A stretch of DNA of 45,023 nt from Nocardiaceae bacterium. GTDB lineage: Bacteria; Actinomycetota; Actinomycetes; Mycobacteriales; Mycobacteriaceae. Both the position numbers and the translations under genes were made by a program. Positions 26,601-35,059 of the stretch are shown in pieces; position 1 is the stretch's first letter, and every line of letters begins with the position of its first letter. The stretch lies in the NCBI GenBank assembly GCA_021372355.1, contig JAJFUQ010000263.1:1-45023 (forward strand). Direction: 5' to 3'. The notes below the pieces were generated by a model. It saw nothing but the letters and a program-made list of their open reading frames with translations, did no database searches and was not told the origin of the DNA.

Positions 26601-27562
26601 GGGATCACCGGAACGGCGTTGAGGACCATGCCCATCGGCGAGTTGCCAGACATCTGGAACGCGGCCACGACCTTGAGTCGCTTGAGCGCACGCAGCTTCT
26701 TCTGGCCCTTGCCGCTGCGGATGGTCTCGCGCAGGATCTCGGCCTCGGCCTCGATGTCGAAGCCCTCGATGAGCTTCTCGATCGCCTCGGCACCCATGGC
26801 ACCGGTGAAGAACTCGCCGAAGCGGTCCTCGAGCTCACGGTAGATGAGCTCATCGACGATGAGCTGCTTCGGAGCGAGCTTGACGAACGTCGTCCAGATC
26901 TCGTCGAGGCGGTCGAGCTCGCGCTGAGCACGCTCACGGAGCTGCTTCATCTCACGCTCGGCACCGTCCTTGACCTTGCGGCGGACGTCAGCCTTGGCAC
27001 CCTCGGCCTCGAGCTCGGCGAGGTCCGTCTCGAGCTTCTGGGCACGCGTGGCCAGGTCGATGTCGCGACGGTCCTCGACACCCTTCTTCTCGACGCCCAT
27101 TTCGGCCTCGAGCTGCGACAGGGCGTTGTGACGGCCCTCGTCGTCCACCTTGGTGATGACGTACGCGGCGAAGTAAATGATCTTTTCGAGATCCTTCGGC
27201 GCGAGGTCGAGCAGGTAGCCGAGGCGGCTCGGCACACCCTTGAAGTACCAGATGTGCGTGACCGGAGCGGCGAGCTCAATGTGGCCCATGCGCTCACGGC
27301 GAACCTTCGCGCGGGTCACCTCGACGCCACAGCGCTCACAGGTGATGCCCTTGAAGCGCACACGCTTGTACTTACCGCAGTAGCACTCCCAGTCCCGGGT
27401 GGGGCCGAAGATCTTCTCGCAGAAGAGTCCGTCCTTCTCAGGCTTGAGCGTGCGGTAGTTGATCGTCTCCGGCTTCTTGACCTCACCGTATGACCACTGG
27501 CGGATGTGGTCAGCGGTGGCGAGGCCGATCCGGAGCTCGTCGAAGAAGTTGACGTCGAGCAC
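23612..27562 (-). CDS. rpoC: DNA-directed RNA polymerase subunit beta'
   Basis: A 1,316-aa beta' subunit. It has the N-terminal zinc site (CYCGKYKRVRFKGITCERCG, about 60-79), the catalytic metal motif NADFDGDQM (about residue 530-540), the trigger-loop/bridge-helix region ending in TGLVRAPHVETSAFARTL, a second zinc-binding Cys set near LTCTTGTGVCAVCYG, and the actinobacterial N-terminal helical insert (LEAEGAKADVRRKVKDGAE). The start is GTG 27560-27562, as fixed by the conserved LDVNFFDELRIGLATA; GGAAG lies upstream. It lies 98 bases after rpoB. A strong hairpin follows the stop. Length equals that of mycobacterial RpoC. Confidence 0.98.
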   Translation of the reverse strand: MLDVNFFDELRIGLATADHIRQWSYGEVKKPETINYRTLKPEKDGLFCEKIFGPTRDWECYCGKYKRVRFKGITCERCGVEVTRAKVRRERMGHIELAAPVTHIWYFKGVPSRLGYLLDLAPKDLEKIIYFAAYVITKVDDEGRHNALSQLEAEMGVEKKGVEDRRDIDLATRAQKLETDLAELEAEGAKADVRRKVKDGAEREMKQLRERAQRELDRLDEIWTTFVKLAPKQLIVDELIYRELEDRFGEFFTGAMGAEAIEKLIEGFDIEAEAEILRETIRSGKGQKKLRALKRLKVVAAFQMSGNSPMGMVLNAVPVIPPELRPMVQLDGGRFATSDLNDLYRRVINRNNRLKRLIDLGAPEIIVNNEKRMLQESVDALFDNGRRGRAVTGPGNRPLKSLSDLLKGKQGRFRQNLLGKRVDYSGRSVIVVGPQLKLHQCGLPKLMALELFKPFVMKRLVDQNQAQNIKSAKRMVERQRAAVWDVLEEVIAEHPVLLNRAPTLHRLGIQAFEPQLVEGKAIQLHPLVCEAFNADFDGDQMAVHLPLSAEAQAEARILMLASNNILSPASGRPLAMPRLDMVTGLYHLTKLEEGAVGTYVPASDDEPERGAYSSPAEAQMAVDRGVLTMRSQIKVRLTEQRPSADIEAAEFPEGWTHGQPWTAFTTLGRVLFNELLPRDYPFINEQMPKKRQAAIINDLAERYPMIVVAQTVDKLKDAGFYWATRSGVTVSMSDVLVPPEKAAIMEAFEAQADQIEKKYQRGALNHTERNSALVKIWTEATEEVGKAMEAHYPDDNPIPIIVKSGAAGNMTQVRSLAGMKGLVTNPKGEFIPRPIKSSFKEGLTVLEYFINTHGARKGLADTALRTADSGYLTRRLVDVSQDVIVRETDCNTKRGIMVKIAEPTATGLVRAPHVETSAFARTLAEDAKDAGGNVVVSRGHDLGDPAIDALLAAGVTDVKVRSVLTCTTGTGVCAVCYGRSMATGKLVDIGEAVGIVAAQSIGEPGTQLTMRTFHQGGVAGEDITGGLPRVQELFEARIPKGKAPIAEVAGRVRLEDDDRFYKITIVPDDGSEEVVYDKLSKRQRLRVFKHEDGGERPLGNGDHVKVGQQLLEGSADPHEVLRVQGSREVQVYLVNQVQEVYRSQGVSIHDKHIEVIVRQMLRRVTVIDSGSTEFLPGSLTERAEFESSNRRVVAEGGEPASGRPVLMGITKASLATDSWLSAASFQETTRVLTDAAINCRSDKLIGLKKNVIIGKLIPAGTGINRYRNITVQPTEEARAAAYAVPSYDDTYYSPDGFGVSSGVAVPLDDYGYGDFR

Positions 27563-27660
27563 GTAACTTCCTTTCCCCATTGATGGGTGTTGGTTCTGCG
27601 TCAGGAGGAGATCAGGTGCCCGGCGGCGGGCCTTGGGCCGCACCGCCGGGCTCGCGAAAC

Positions 27661-30600
27661 CTAGTTCGCCAGGTGGTCTTCGAAGGTTGCCGAGGACTCG
27701 TTGCGAGACAGGTTGATGCCGAGCGTCGCGTTGGCGCGATCGAGCTCGTCGTCCTCGCTGTCACCCATCGAGATCGCCGCACCGTCGCTCGAGAGAACCT
27801 CGACGTTCAGGCACAGCGACTGGAGTTCCTTCAGAAGGACCTTGAACGACTCCGGAATACCTGGCTCCGGAATGTTCTCGCCCTTGACGATCGCCTCGTA
27901 AACCTTCACGCGGCCGACGACGTCGTCGGACTTGATCGTGAGGAGTTCCTGCAGCGTGTAGGCGGCACCGTAGGCCTGCATGGCCCAGCACTCCATTTCA
28001 CCGAAGCGCTGACCACCGAACTGGGCCTTACCACCGAGCGGCTGCTGCGTGATCATCGAGTACGGACCAGTCGAACGCGCGTGGATCTTGTCGTCGACGA
28101 GGTGGTGCAGCTTGATGATGTACATGTAGCCGACCGATACCGGGTACGGGAACGGCTCACCCGAACGACCGTCGAACAGCACGGCCTTGCCGTCCTCGTT
28201 GACCATGCGCTCACCGTCACGGTTCGGCAGGGTCGAAGCGAGCAGACCGGTGATCTCGTCCTCGCGGGCTCCGTCGAAGACCGGCGTCGCCAGGTTGGTG
28301 TTCGCCGGAACCTCAGCGAGGTCCGCCGGCAGGTTCTTCGCCCAGTCCGGGCTGCCATCGACCTTCCAACCGGTCTTGCCGATCCAACCCAGGTGGGTCT
28401 CGAGGATCTGACCGATGTTCATACGACGCGGAACACCGTGGGTGTTCAGGATGATGTCGACCGGAGTTCCGTCCGGGAGGAACGGCATGTCCTCCTGCGG
28501 CAGGATCTTGCCGATAACACCCTTGTTTCCGTGACGACCGGCGAGCTTGTCGCCGTCCTGGATCTTGCGCTTCTGCGCAACGTAAACGCGGACGAGCTCG
28601 TTGACACCCGGAGGCAGGTCGTCGTCGTCCTCGCGGCTGAACACGCGGATACCGATGACCTTGCCGGACTCACCGTGCGGAACCTTGAGCGAGGTGTCAC
28701 GAACCTCGCGCGCCTTCTCACCGAAGATCGCGCGGAGCAGGCGCTCCTCCGGGGTCAGCTCGGTCTCACCCTTCGGTGTGACCTTTCCGACGAGGATGTC
28801 GCCGTCGCGGACCTCGGCACCGATGCGGACGATGCCGCGCTCGTCGAGGTCAGCAAGGACCTCGTCGGAGACGTTCGGGATGTCCCGGGTGATCTCCTCG
28901 GCACCGAGCTTGGTGTCGCGAGCGTCGATCTCGTTCTCCTCGATGTGGATGGACGTCAGGACGTCCTCCTCCACCAGGCGCTGCGAGAGGATGATGGCGT
29001 CCTCGTAGTTGTGGCCTTCCCACGGCATGATCGCCACGAGCAGGTTCTTTCCGAGGGCCATTTCACCGTTCTCGGTGCAGGGTCCGTCGGCGAGAACCTG
29101 GCCGGCCTCGATGCGGTCACCCTCATCGACGATCGGCTTCTGGTTCGCGCAGGTGCCCTGGTTCGAGCGCGTGAACTTGTTCAGGCGGTAGCCGCGGCGC
29201 GTGCCGTCGTCTGCCATGACAGTGATGTAGTCAGCCGAAACCTCTTCGACCACACCGGACTTGGTGGCAACGACGACCTCGCCGGCGTCGACTGCAGCAC
29301 GAAGCTCCATACCGGTTCCGACGATCGGCGACTCGCTGCGGATCAGCGGAACCGCCTGACGCTGCATGTTCGCACCCATGAGGGCACGGTTGGCGTCGTC
29401 GTGCTCGAGGAACGGAATCATCGCGGTTGCGACCGAGACCATCTGGCGCGGCGAAACGTCCATGTAGTCGACCTCGGTGGCCGGGACGAACTCGACCTCA
29501 CCGGTCTCCTCGCCCTTGCGGCGAACGAGAACGCGAGGCTCGGTGAAGGGGCCCTCGTTGTCGATCGGCGAGTTCGCCTGAGCGACGACGTAGCGGTCCT
29601 CTTCGTCCGCAGTCAGGTACACGACCTCGTCGGTGACCTGGCCGCCGATGACCTTGCGGTACGGGGTCTCGATGAAACCGAAGGGGTTCACGCGGGCGTA
29701 CACCGACAGCGAACCGATCAGACCGATGTTCGGGCCTTCCGGCGTCTCGATCGGGCACATACGGCCGTAGTGCGACGGGTGAACGTCACGGACCTCGAGG
29801 CCGGCACGCTCACGCGACAGACCACCCGGACCCAGCGCCGACAGACGACGCTTGTGGGTCAGACCCGAGAGCGGGTTGTTCTGGTCCATGAACTGCGACA
29901 GCTGCGACGTTCCGAAGAACTCCTTGATCGCCGCCACGACGGGGCGGATGTTGATCAGGGTCTGCGGGGTGATCGCTTCGACGTCCTGCGTGGTCATCCG
30001 CTCGCGGACGACGCGCTCCATACGAGCCAGACCGACGCGGATCTGGTTCTGGATGAGCTCGCCGACGGTACGCAGACGACGGTTACCGAAGTGGTCGATG
30101 TCGTCGGTGCCGACCGGAACCTCGACGCCGCCCGGGACGGTCATCATCTTCTCGCCCATGTGCAGGCGAACGAGGTACTCGACGGTGGCGACGATGTCGT
30201 CCTCGGTGAGAACCGTGTTGCTCGTCGGCTCGGCCAGGCCGAGCTTCTTGTTGAGCTTGTAGCGACCGACGCGAGCGAGGTCGTAGCGCTTCTCCTTGAA
30301 GAACAGGTTCTCCAGGAGGGTCTGCGCGCTCTCCTTCGTCGGGGGCTCGCCCGGACGCAGCTTGCGGTAGATGTCGAGGAGTGCCTCGTCGGTCCCCGCG
30401 ATGTTGTCCTTCTCGAGCGTCGACATCATGATCTCGTAGCTGCCGAAGCGCTCGGTGATCTGCTCGTTGCTCCAGCCGAGGGCCTTGAGCAGGACGGTGA
30501 CCGGCTGACGACGCTTACGGTCGATGCGGACACCGACGGTGTCGCGCTTGTCCACGTCGAACTCGAGCCATGCACCACGGCTCGGGATGACCTTGACCGA

Positions 30601-31146
30601 GTGCAGTTCCTTCTCGGTGGTCTTGTCGATCGACTCATCGAAGTAGACGCCCGGCGAACGGACGAGCTGCGAAACGACGACGCGCTCGGTGCCGTTGATG
30701 ATGAAGGTGCCCTTGTCGGTCATCATCGGGAAGTCACCCATGAAGACCGTCTGGCTCTTGATCTCACCGGTGTTGTTGTTGATGAACTCGGCGGTCACGA
30801 ACAGCGGCGCGCAGTACGTGAGGTCCTTGTCCTTGCACTCGTCGACCGAGGCCTTCACCTCGTCGAAGCGCGGGTCCGTGAAGGACAGCGACATCAGGCC
30901 GTTGAAGTCCTCGATCGGGGAGAGCTCGTCGAGGATCTCCTCGAGACCCCCCTTGATGACATCGTCACCGCGGTCCGTGGCGCGCTGACGCCAATCCGGC
31001 GCGCCGATCAGCCATTCGAAGGAATCCGTCTGGAGATCGAGTAGCCCGGGTACTTCGAGCGGCTCGTGAATCTTTGCAAAAGATGCCCGTTTCGGGGCTC
31101 CAGGGATTCCGGCAACTACTGCCTTGGTCTGGCTAGAGACTGCCAA
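27661..31146 (-). CDS. rpoB: DNA-directed RNA polymerase subunit beta
   Basis: A 1,161-aa beta subunit. The rifampicin pocket (about residues 413-440, near 29820-29910) reads SQLSQFMDQNNPLSGLTHKR then RLSALGPGG, with Asp, His and Ser of the three main resistance sites (E. coli 516, 526, 531) all wild type, so this is a rifampicin-sensitive type rather than a resistant second copy. Start: TTG 31144-31146 is chosen since GGAAGGA lies six bases upstream and it matches the M. tuberculosis RpoB start; GTG 31162-31164 or TTG 31180-31182 would extend it without a good site. Followed by rpoC. It has a leader region of several hundred bases without genes. Confidence 0.98.
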   Translation of the reverse strand: MAVSSQTKAVVAGIPGAPKRASFAKIHEPLEVPGLLDLQTDSFEWLIGAPDWRQRATDRGDDVIKGGLEEILDELSPIEDFNGLMSLSFTDPRFDEVKASVDECKDKDLTYCAPLFVTAEFINNNTGEIKSQTVFMGDFPMMTDKGTFIINGTERVVVSQLVRSPGVYFDESIDKTTEKELHSVKVIPSRGAWLEFDVDKRDTVGVRIDRKRRQPVTVLLKALGWSNEQITERFGSYEIMMSTLEKDNIAGTDEALLDIYRKLRPGEPPTKESAQTLLENLFFKEKRYDLARVGRYKLNKKLGLAEPTSNTVLTEDDIVATVEYLVRLHMGEKMMTVPGGVEVPVGTDDIDHFGNRRLRTVGELIQNQIRVGLARMERVVRERMTTQDVEAITPQTLINIRPVVAAIKEFFGTSQLSQFMDQNNPLSGLTHKRRLSALGPGGLSRERAGLEVRDVHPSHYGRMCPIETPEGPNIGLIGSLSVYARVNPFGFIETPYRKVIGGQVTDEVVYLTADEEDRYVVAQANSPIDNEGPFTEPRVLVRRKGEETGEVEFVPATEVDYMDVSPRQMVSVATAMIPFLEHDDANRALMGANMQRQAVPLIRSESPIVGTGMELRAAVDAGEVVVATKSGVVEEVSADYITVMADDGTRRGYRLNKFTRSNQGTCANQKPIVDEGDRIEAGQVLADGPCTENGEMALGKNLLVAIMPWEGHNYEDAIILSQRLVEEDVLTSIHIEENEIDARDTKLGAEEITRDIPNVSDEVLADLDERGIVRIGAEVRDGDILVGKVTPKGETELTPEERLLRAIFGEKAREVRDTSLKVPHGESGKVIGIRVFSREDDDDLPPGVNELVRVYVAQKRKIQDGDKLAGRHGNKGVIGKILPQEDMPFLPDGTPVDIILNTHGVPRRMNIGQILETHLGWIGKTGWKVDGSPDWAKNLPADLAEVPANTNLATPVFDGAREDEITGLLASTLPNRDGERMVNEDGKAVLFDGRSGEPFPYPVSVGYMYIIKLHHLVDDKIHARSTGPYSMITQQPLGGKAQFGGQRFGEMECWAMQAYGAAYTLQELLTIKSDDVVGRVKVYEAIVKGENIPEPGIPESFKVLLKELQSLCLNVEVLSSDGAAISMGDSEDDELDRANATLGINLSRNESSATFEDHLAN

Positions 31147-31638
31147 GATGCGTCCTTCCAGCACCTCACGCGGACCGCGCAAGCGCGATCATCGCTGTCT
31201 GCTTTGTTCAGGGATTCGCTGGTTACAACCGGAACGAACCCACCGAAAACAAGCTTCTAGCGAACACACTTCTAGCTTTTTAGGGCCATACGGTGCGGCT
31301 TTTGGCAGTGAAATCGGGAGGTGGACAGGAGGCAGCCAGCGCAACGACCAAACTTACACCGATTCCCGAACATTGTCTAATCCGGGGCACCAAGATTTAG
31401 GGGGTAGTCAAAACTACCACCGCTCGGACGCGATCGCGCCGCGTTTCCGTATTCAGCGTCTGCAACGTCACAAGTGCAAGAAAACAGACTGCAGCCTGCG
31501 GATTCATGTTGCGTCGGCACTCCTTTGTCCCGAGACAAGAGTGACGCTTGGGTGCCACAGGCGTCAAGCCCCGGCGCCGCGTTTCACATTTATCGCGCGC
31601 GATTGTTGCTGTCGGGCAGCGCGACTGACGAGCCGCAA
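31147..31638 (-). promoter_or_regulatory. Gene-free rpoB upstream region with candidate promoter
   Basis: About 490 bases without a credible gene. A possible minus-strand promoter is TTAGAC (31375-31380), 18-base spacer, TAAGTT (31351-31356), giving a leader of about 200 bases. A tandem imperfect repeat lies at about 31245-31275 (minus strand GCTAGAAGTGTGTTC then GCTAGAAGCTTGTTT). A hairpin-like CACTC...TTGTC-CCGA-GACAA...GAGTG occurs at 31519-31542. These may regulate RNA polymerase synthesis; none is proven. Confidence 0.4.
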
Positions 31639-31687
31639 GAACCACGAAGCACCGCCCGCGCGTACGCGTGACGGTGCTCCGTGGTTC
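31639..31687 (-). terminator. Terminator-like hairpin after the MceG ATPase gene
   Basis: A 16-base stem with a single mismatch (31639-31654 with 31672-31687) and a 17-base GC-rich loop, nine bases after the ATPase stop on the minus strand. It separates the ATPase gene from rpoB. Confidence 0.75.
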
Positions 31688-31696
31688 AGTTCAGAT

Positions 31697-32698
31697 TCAG
31701 CGCGACGGCACTGGCGCCGGGTTCGCCTTGAGGTCCTCCAGGATGGCGCGCTGGGCAGCCGGCGGAAGTGTGTGCAAGATCTGACGGACACGTTCCTGGC
31801 GGCGGCCGAGGCCCTGACGGTAGGGCAGACCGGGCGTCGCCTGCATCTGCGGAACGATGCCCTCGATGTCCTCGACACCACCGGTGTTGTGGCCGGCATC
31901 GGCGAGAGCCTGCTCGCGCGCAGCCTGCGCTTCGTCCTTCTCCTCCGACATGCCGATCGGGCCGATCATGCGACCGTTGAGGAACTGCTTGACGACTGGC
32001 TCGTCGCTGGTCAGCAGCACTTCACGGGGTCCGAACATCACGAGGTTGCGCCGGAACAGCATGCCGATGTTGTCCGGCACCGTACGGGCGAGGTTGATGT
32101 TGTGCGACACGATGAGGAACGTCGCGTCGGTCATCGCGTTGATGTCCAGGAACAGCTGGCTGATGTAGGTCGTGCGGACCGGGTCCAGGCCCGAGTCCGG
32201 CTCGTCGACGAGGATGATCTCCGGGTCTAGAACCAGCGCGCGGGCCAGTCCGGCACGCTTGCGCATACCGCCGGAGATCTCACCGGGGAGCTTGTACTCC
32301 GCTCCGGTCAGACCCACCATCTCCATCTTTTCCATGACGACTTTGCGGATCTCGGACTCGCTCTTCTTCGTGTGCTCGCGCAGCGGGAAGGCGACGTTGT
32401 CAAAGAGGTGCATCGAGCCGAACAGTGCGCCGTCCTGGAACAGCACACCGAACTTCTTGCGAACCTCGTAGAGCTCCTTGTGGTGGCACGTCGTGATGTC
32501 GACGTTGTCGATGTAGATGTGCCCTTCCTCGGGCATCAGCAGGCCGATGAGCGACTTGAGGAACACCGACTTACCGGTACCGGACGGACCGACCATCAGG
32601 CTGATCTCACCCGGCGGCAGCGTCAGCGTGACGTTCTGCCAGATGTTCTGGCGACCGAACGACTTGGTGACACCCTCTACCCGAACTTCGAGCCCCAT
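31697..32698 (-). CDS. mceG: Mce-transporter ABC ATPase (MceG/Mkl)
   Basis: A 333-aa ATP-binding subunit that powers Mce lipid or sterol importers in mycolic-acid bacteria; related to MlaF. Walker A GPSGTGKS (37-44), Q-loop VLFQDGALF, the MlaF-type signature GEISGGMRKRAGLARAL, Walker B IILVDEPDSGLDP, and the H-switch VSHNI. A C-terminal extension beyond the ATPase domain (about 250-333, with PQMQATPGLPYRQGLGRRQ) is typical of MceG. ATG 32696-32698 has GGAGG six bases upstream. No mce operon is nearby, matching the mycobacterial case where the ATPase is encoded apart from them; the site upstream of rpoB is also the mycobacterial position (Rv0655). Confidence 0.93.
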   Translation of the reverse strand: MGLEVRVEGVTKSFGRQNIWQNVTLTLPPGEISLMVGPSGTGKSVFLKSLIGLLMPEEGHIYIDNVDITTCHHKELYEVRKKFGVLFQDGALFGSMHLFDNVAFPLREHTKKSESEIRKVVMEKMEMVGLTGAEYKLPGEISGGMRKRAGLARALVLDPEIILVDEPDSGLDPVRTTYISQLFLDINAMTDATFLIVSHNINLARTVPDNIGMLFRRNLVMFGPREVLLTSDEPVVKQFLNGRMIGPIGMSEEKDEAQAAREQALADAGHNTGGVEDIEGIVPQMQATPGLPYRQGLGRRQERVRQILHTLPPAAQRAILEDLKANPAPVPSR

Positions 32699-32766
32699 GT
32701 CGAACCTCCACGATTGAATCTGGTCGGCCGTCTGCTGAAATCACGCAGCCGAGTAGTGAGTGAACT

Positions 32767-32781
32767 GGATCACGTTGATCC
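32767..32781. promoter_or_regulatory. Palindrome upstream of the MceG ATPase gene
   Basis: GGATCA-CGT-TGATCC, perfect six-base arms, about 70 bases before the ATPase start in the 203-base gap behind the F420 oxidoreductase gene. Next to it is ATATCATG, with a possible -10. A candidate operator. Confidence 0.4.
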
Positions 32782-32901
32782 CATGATATGCAGGCTTCAG
32801 CGATTCCGGGGTGGGAGATTTGTGAAAAGTGTGACGCAATTTACGCGTGTTGCCTTGCGTCGATTGCGTGTCGCGCCTTAAATGCCGCCTCTCGCGTGCG
32901 G

Positions 32902-33897
32902 TCAGCGACGGAATTCGGGAATCACTTTCTCCGCGAACAGCCGGGCCGACGACGAGTCGTAGGCCAGGTCGGCGAAGTTCGCGATCGCATACGCCAGCCC
33001 CAGGTCCTGCAATCGGAGCAACTGCTCCACGACCTGCTCGACGGTGCCCACGAGCGGTCCGCTCCGGAACATTCCCGAAAAGCGCTGCAAGGCGGATTCT
33101 GAAATCAGTGGGCGATAGTGCGCGTCGATCCAGTCCAGCTTGTCGGCGACGTCCTTCTCGGTCTCCCCGATCACCACGTTGTAGTTCGCCGATCGGATGA
33201 TCTCGTCGAAGTCGCGGCCCACATCGCGAGCGTGCTCGGCAAGGATCGCCGACTTCTGCGCAAAGGTCTCCGGAGTGCCGTCGAAGTTCGTGTACTGCGC
33301 GTACTTCGCGGCGATGCGCAGCGTCTTCTTCTCACCCCCACCGGCAATCCACAACGGAATGCCGCCCGGTTGCAAGGGCAACGGCTGCACGATCGCGCCG
33401 TCGACCTGATAGAACTGCCCGTCGAGCGTCACGTTCCCGTCGCGCCAGGCCTGCACGAAGATCTGGACACCTTCATCGAGGGCGCGAAGTCGATCACCCG
33501 CACTGGGGAAGCCGTAGCCGTAGGCACGCCATTCGTGCTCGTACCACCCGGCACCGATGCCCATCTCGACGCGACCACCCGAAACATGGTCGACCGTCGC
33601 GGCGACCTTGGCGAGATAAGCCGGATTCCGGTACGCGATGCACGTGCACATCTGACCGAGGCGGATACGTTCCGTCGATGCCGCGAACGCCGCCATGAGC
33701 GTCCACGCTTCGTGCGTGGCCTCCTGCGTGGGAGCCGGCACGGTGTGGAAGTGGTCGTAGACCCACAACGAATCCCACGGCCCGGCATCGGCTTCCTGCG
33801 CGAGTCGTTTGATCAGTGGCCACTGCTGGGCGGGCTCGACGCCGACGAGATCCAGGCGCCAGCCCTGCGGGATGAAGATTCCGAATTGCACGTCCAC
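32902..33897 (-). CDS. LLM-class F420-dependent oxidoreductase
   Basis: A 331-aa luciferase-like TIM-barrel enzyme. DVQFGIFIPQGWRLD begins the first strand; WDSLWVYDHFHTVP (about 40-53), ERIRLGQMCTCIAYRNPAYLAKVAATVDHVSGGR (family core with the cis-peptide region) and GIGAGWYEHEWRAYGYGFPS follow, all typical of coenzyme F420-using members. The substrate is unknown. GTG 33895-33897 is chosen at the family N-terminus; an adjacent TTG at 33898 is equally possible. It lies on the minus strand between rplL and the MceG ATPase, isolated from rplJL by a strong terminator. Confidence 0.88.
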   Translation of the reverse strand: MDVQFGIFIPQGWRLDLVGVEPAQQWPLIKRLAQEADAGPWDSLWVYDHFHTVPAPTQEATHEAWTLMAAFAASTERIRLGQMCTCIAYRNPAYLAKVAATVDHVSGGRVEMGIGAGWYEHEWRAYGYGFPSAGDRLRALDEGVQIFVQAWRDGNVTLDGQFYQVDGAIVQPLPLQPGGIPLWIAGGGEKKTLRIAAKYAQYTNFDGTPETFAQKSAILAEHARDVGRDFDEIIRSANYNVVIGETEKDVADKLDWIDAHYRPLISESALQRFSGMFRSGPLVGTVEQVVEQLLRLQDLGLAYAIANFADLAYDSSSARLFAEKVIPEFRR

Positions 33898-33978
33898 CAA
33901 CGCTAATCGCCCCGGGAAAAGCCTGCAGTGAACCAAAGCATTGACTTCGTTCCCGCTGCGTGTGCGGGCTCCGGAAAC

Positions 33979-34008
33979 GCAAAACGCCCGGTCCGAAGAC
34001 CGGGCGTT
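33979..34008 (-). terminator. Rho-independent terminator after rplL
   Basis: Perfect 11-base stem AACGCCCGGTC/GACCGGGCGTT with a CGAA loop, followed on the minus strand by TTTTGCGTTT; it ends the rplJ-rplL operon 16 bases after the stop. Confidence 0.92.
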
Positions 34009-34024
34009 GCGCAGTAAGTGAGTC

Positions 34025-34417
34025 TTACTTGACCGAGACGCTAGCGCCAGCGGCGACCAGCTTCTCCTTGGCAGCCTCAGCGGCTTCCTTGGCGACCTTC
34101 TCGAGGATCGGCTTCGGAGCACCCTCGACGAGGTCCTTGGCCTCCTTCAGGCCGAGGCCCGAAACGATCTCACGGACGACCTTGATGACCTGGATCTTCT
34201 TGTCGCCAGCACCCTCGAGGATGACGTCGAACTTGTCCTGCTCCTCGGCAGCCTCAGCCGGAGCACCGGCAGCAGCGCCACCGGCAGCCGCGATGGCGAC
34301 CGGAGCAGCAGCGGTGACCTCGAAGACCTCTTCGAACTTCTTGGTGAACTCCGACAGCTCGAGGAGGGTGAGCTCCTTGAAGGCGTCGATCAGCTCGTCA
34401 GTGGTGAGCTTCGCCAT
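34025..34417 (-). CDS. rplL: 50S ribosomal protein L7/L12
   Basis: A 130-aa stalk protein that recruits translation GTPases. The N-terminal dimerisation region (LTTDELIDAFKELTLLELSEF), an Ala/Gly-rich hinge (about 37-58) and the C-terminal domain (EQDKFDVILEGAGDKKIQVIKVVRE..., LGLKEAKDLVEGAPKPI) are all complete. ATG 34415-34417 with AAAGGA upstream. It lies 73 bases after rplJ and is followed by a clear terminator. Confidence 0.98.
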   Translation of the reverse strand: MAKLTTDELIDAFKELTLLELSEFTKKFEEVFEVTAAAPVAIAAAGGAAAGAPAEAAEEQDKFDVILEGAGDKKIQVIKVVREIVSGLGLKEAKDLVEGAPKPILEKVAKEAAEAAKEKLVAAGASVSVK

Positions 34418-34490
34418 GATGGCGTTCCTTTCGTTGTCCCGTCGCTGATCCGCGACCGGGAATGGTTTGTGATGCGCGGTTGCGGATCAG

Positions 34491-35048
34491 CTATTCGGCG
34501 GCCGTCTCGGAAGCGCCAGCGGCGGCTCCGGACTCTTCGGCCTTCTTTTCCTGCAGCGCCAGCGACAGGCGTGCAACCTGCGACGCCGGAGCGTTGAACA
34601 GGCCAGCAGCCTTCGCGAGGTTGCCCTTGAAGGCACCCGCGAGCTTGCTGAGCAGAACCTCACGCGAGTCGAGGTCTGCAATCTTGTTGACTTCGTCGAC
34701 GGACAGCGCCTTGCCGTCCATGAAGCCACCCTTGACGATCAGCGCCTTGTTGTCCTTGGCGAACGCCTTGATGGCCTTCGCCGCGTCCACCGGCTCGCCC
34801 GTAACAAAGGCGATAGCGGTGGGGCCGACAAAAAGATCGTCGAGTCCGACGACGCCCGCTTCCGCAGCGGCACGCTTGACCAGGGTGTTCTTGGCGACGG
34901 AGTACGTGGCGTTGGCACCAAGTGCGCGACGCAGCTCGGTGAGCTTGCCGACCGACAGACCGCGGTATTCGGTCACGACGGCAGCCGACGAGTTCTTGAA
35001 CTGCTCCGTGATCTCTGCGACTGCAGTGATCTTTGCGGCGTTTGCCAT
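34491..35048 (-). CDS. rplJ: 50S ribosomal protein L10
   Basis: A 185-aa L10 that anchors the L7/L12 stalk to 23S rRNA. The N-terminal rRNA-binding domain (AEITEQFKNSSAAVVTEYRGLSVGKLTELRR), VAKNTLVKRAAAE and the C-terminal L12-binding helix (about 145-172) are visible; the tail is Ala/Glu-rich. ATG 35046-35048 is chosen as it has a perfect GAGGAGG site; the open frame continues 51 codons upstream into the leader without one. Confidence 0.97.
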   Translation of the reverse strand: MANAAKITAVAEITEQFKNSSAAVVTEYRGLSVGKLTELRRALGANATYSVAKNTLVKRAAAEAGVVGLDDLFVGPTAIAFVTGEPVDAAKAIKAFAKDNKALIVKGGFMDGKALSVDEVNKIADLDSREVLLSKLAGAFKGNLAKAAGLFNAPASQVARLSLALQEKKAEESGAAAGASETAAE

Positions 35049-35059
35049 ACTTCGCCTCC

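Noticed and set aside
24107..27493. 1,128-codon plus-strand open frame opposite rpoC
   Set aside because: Same reason: shadow of rpoC, no ribosome-binding site or family match.
27580..31044. 1,154-codon plus-strand open frame opposite rpoB
   Set aside because: Antisense of a highly conserved gene; long antisense frames arise from GC-rich codon bias. The translation is rich in Asp, Val, Arg, Leu and matches no family.
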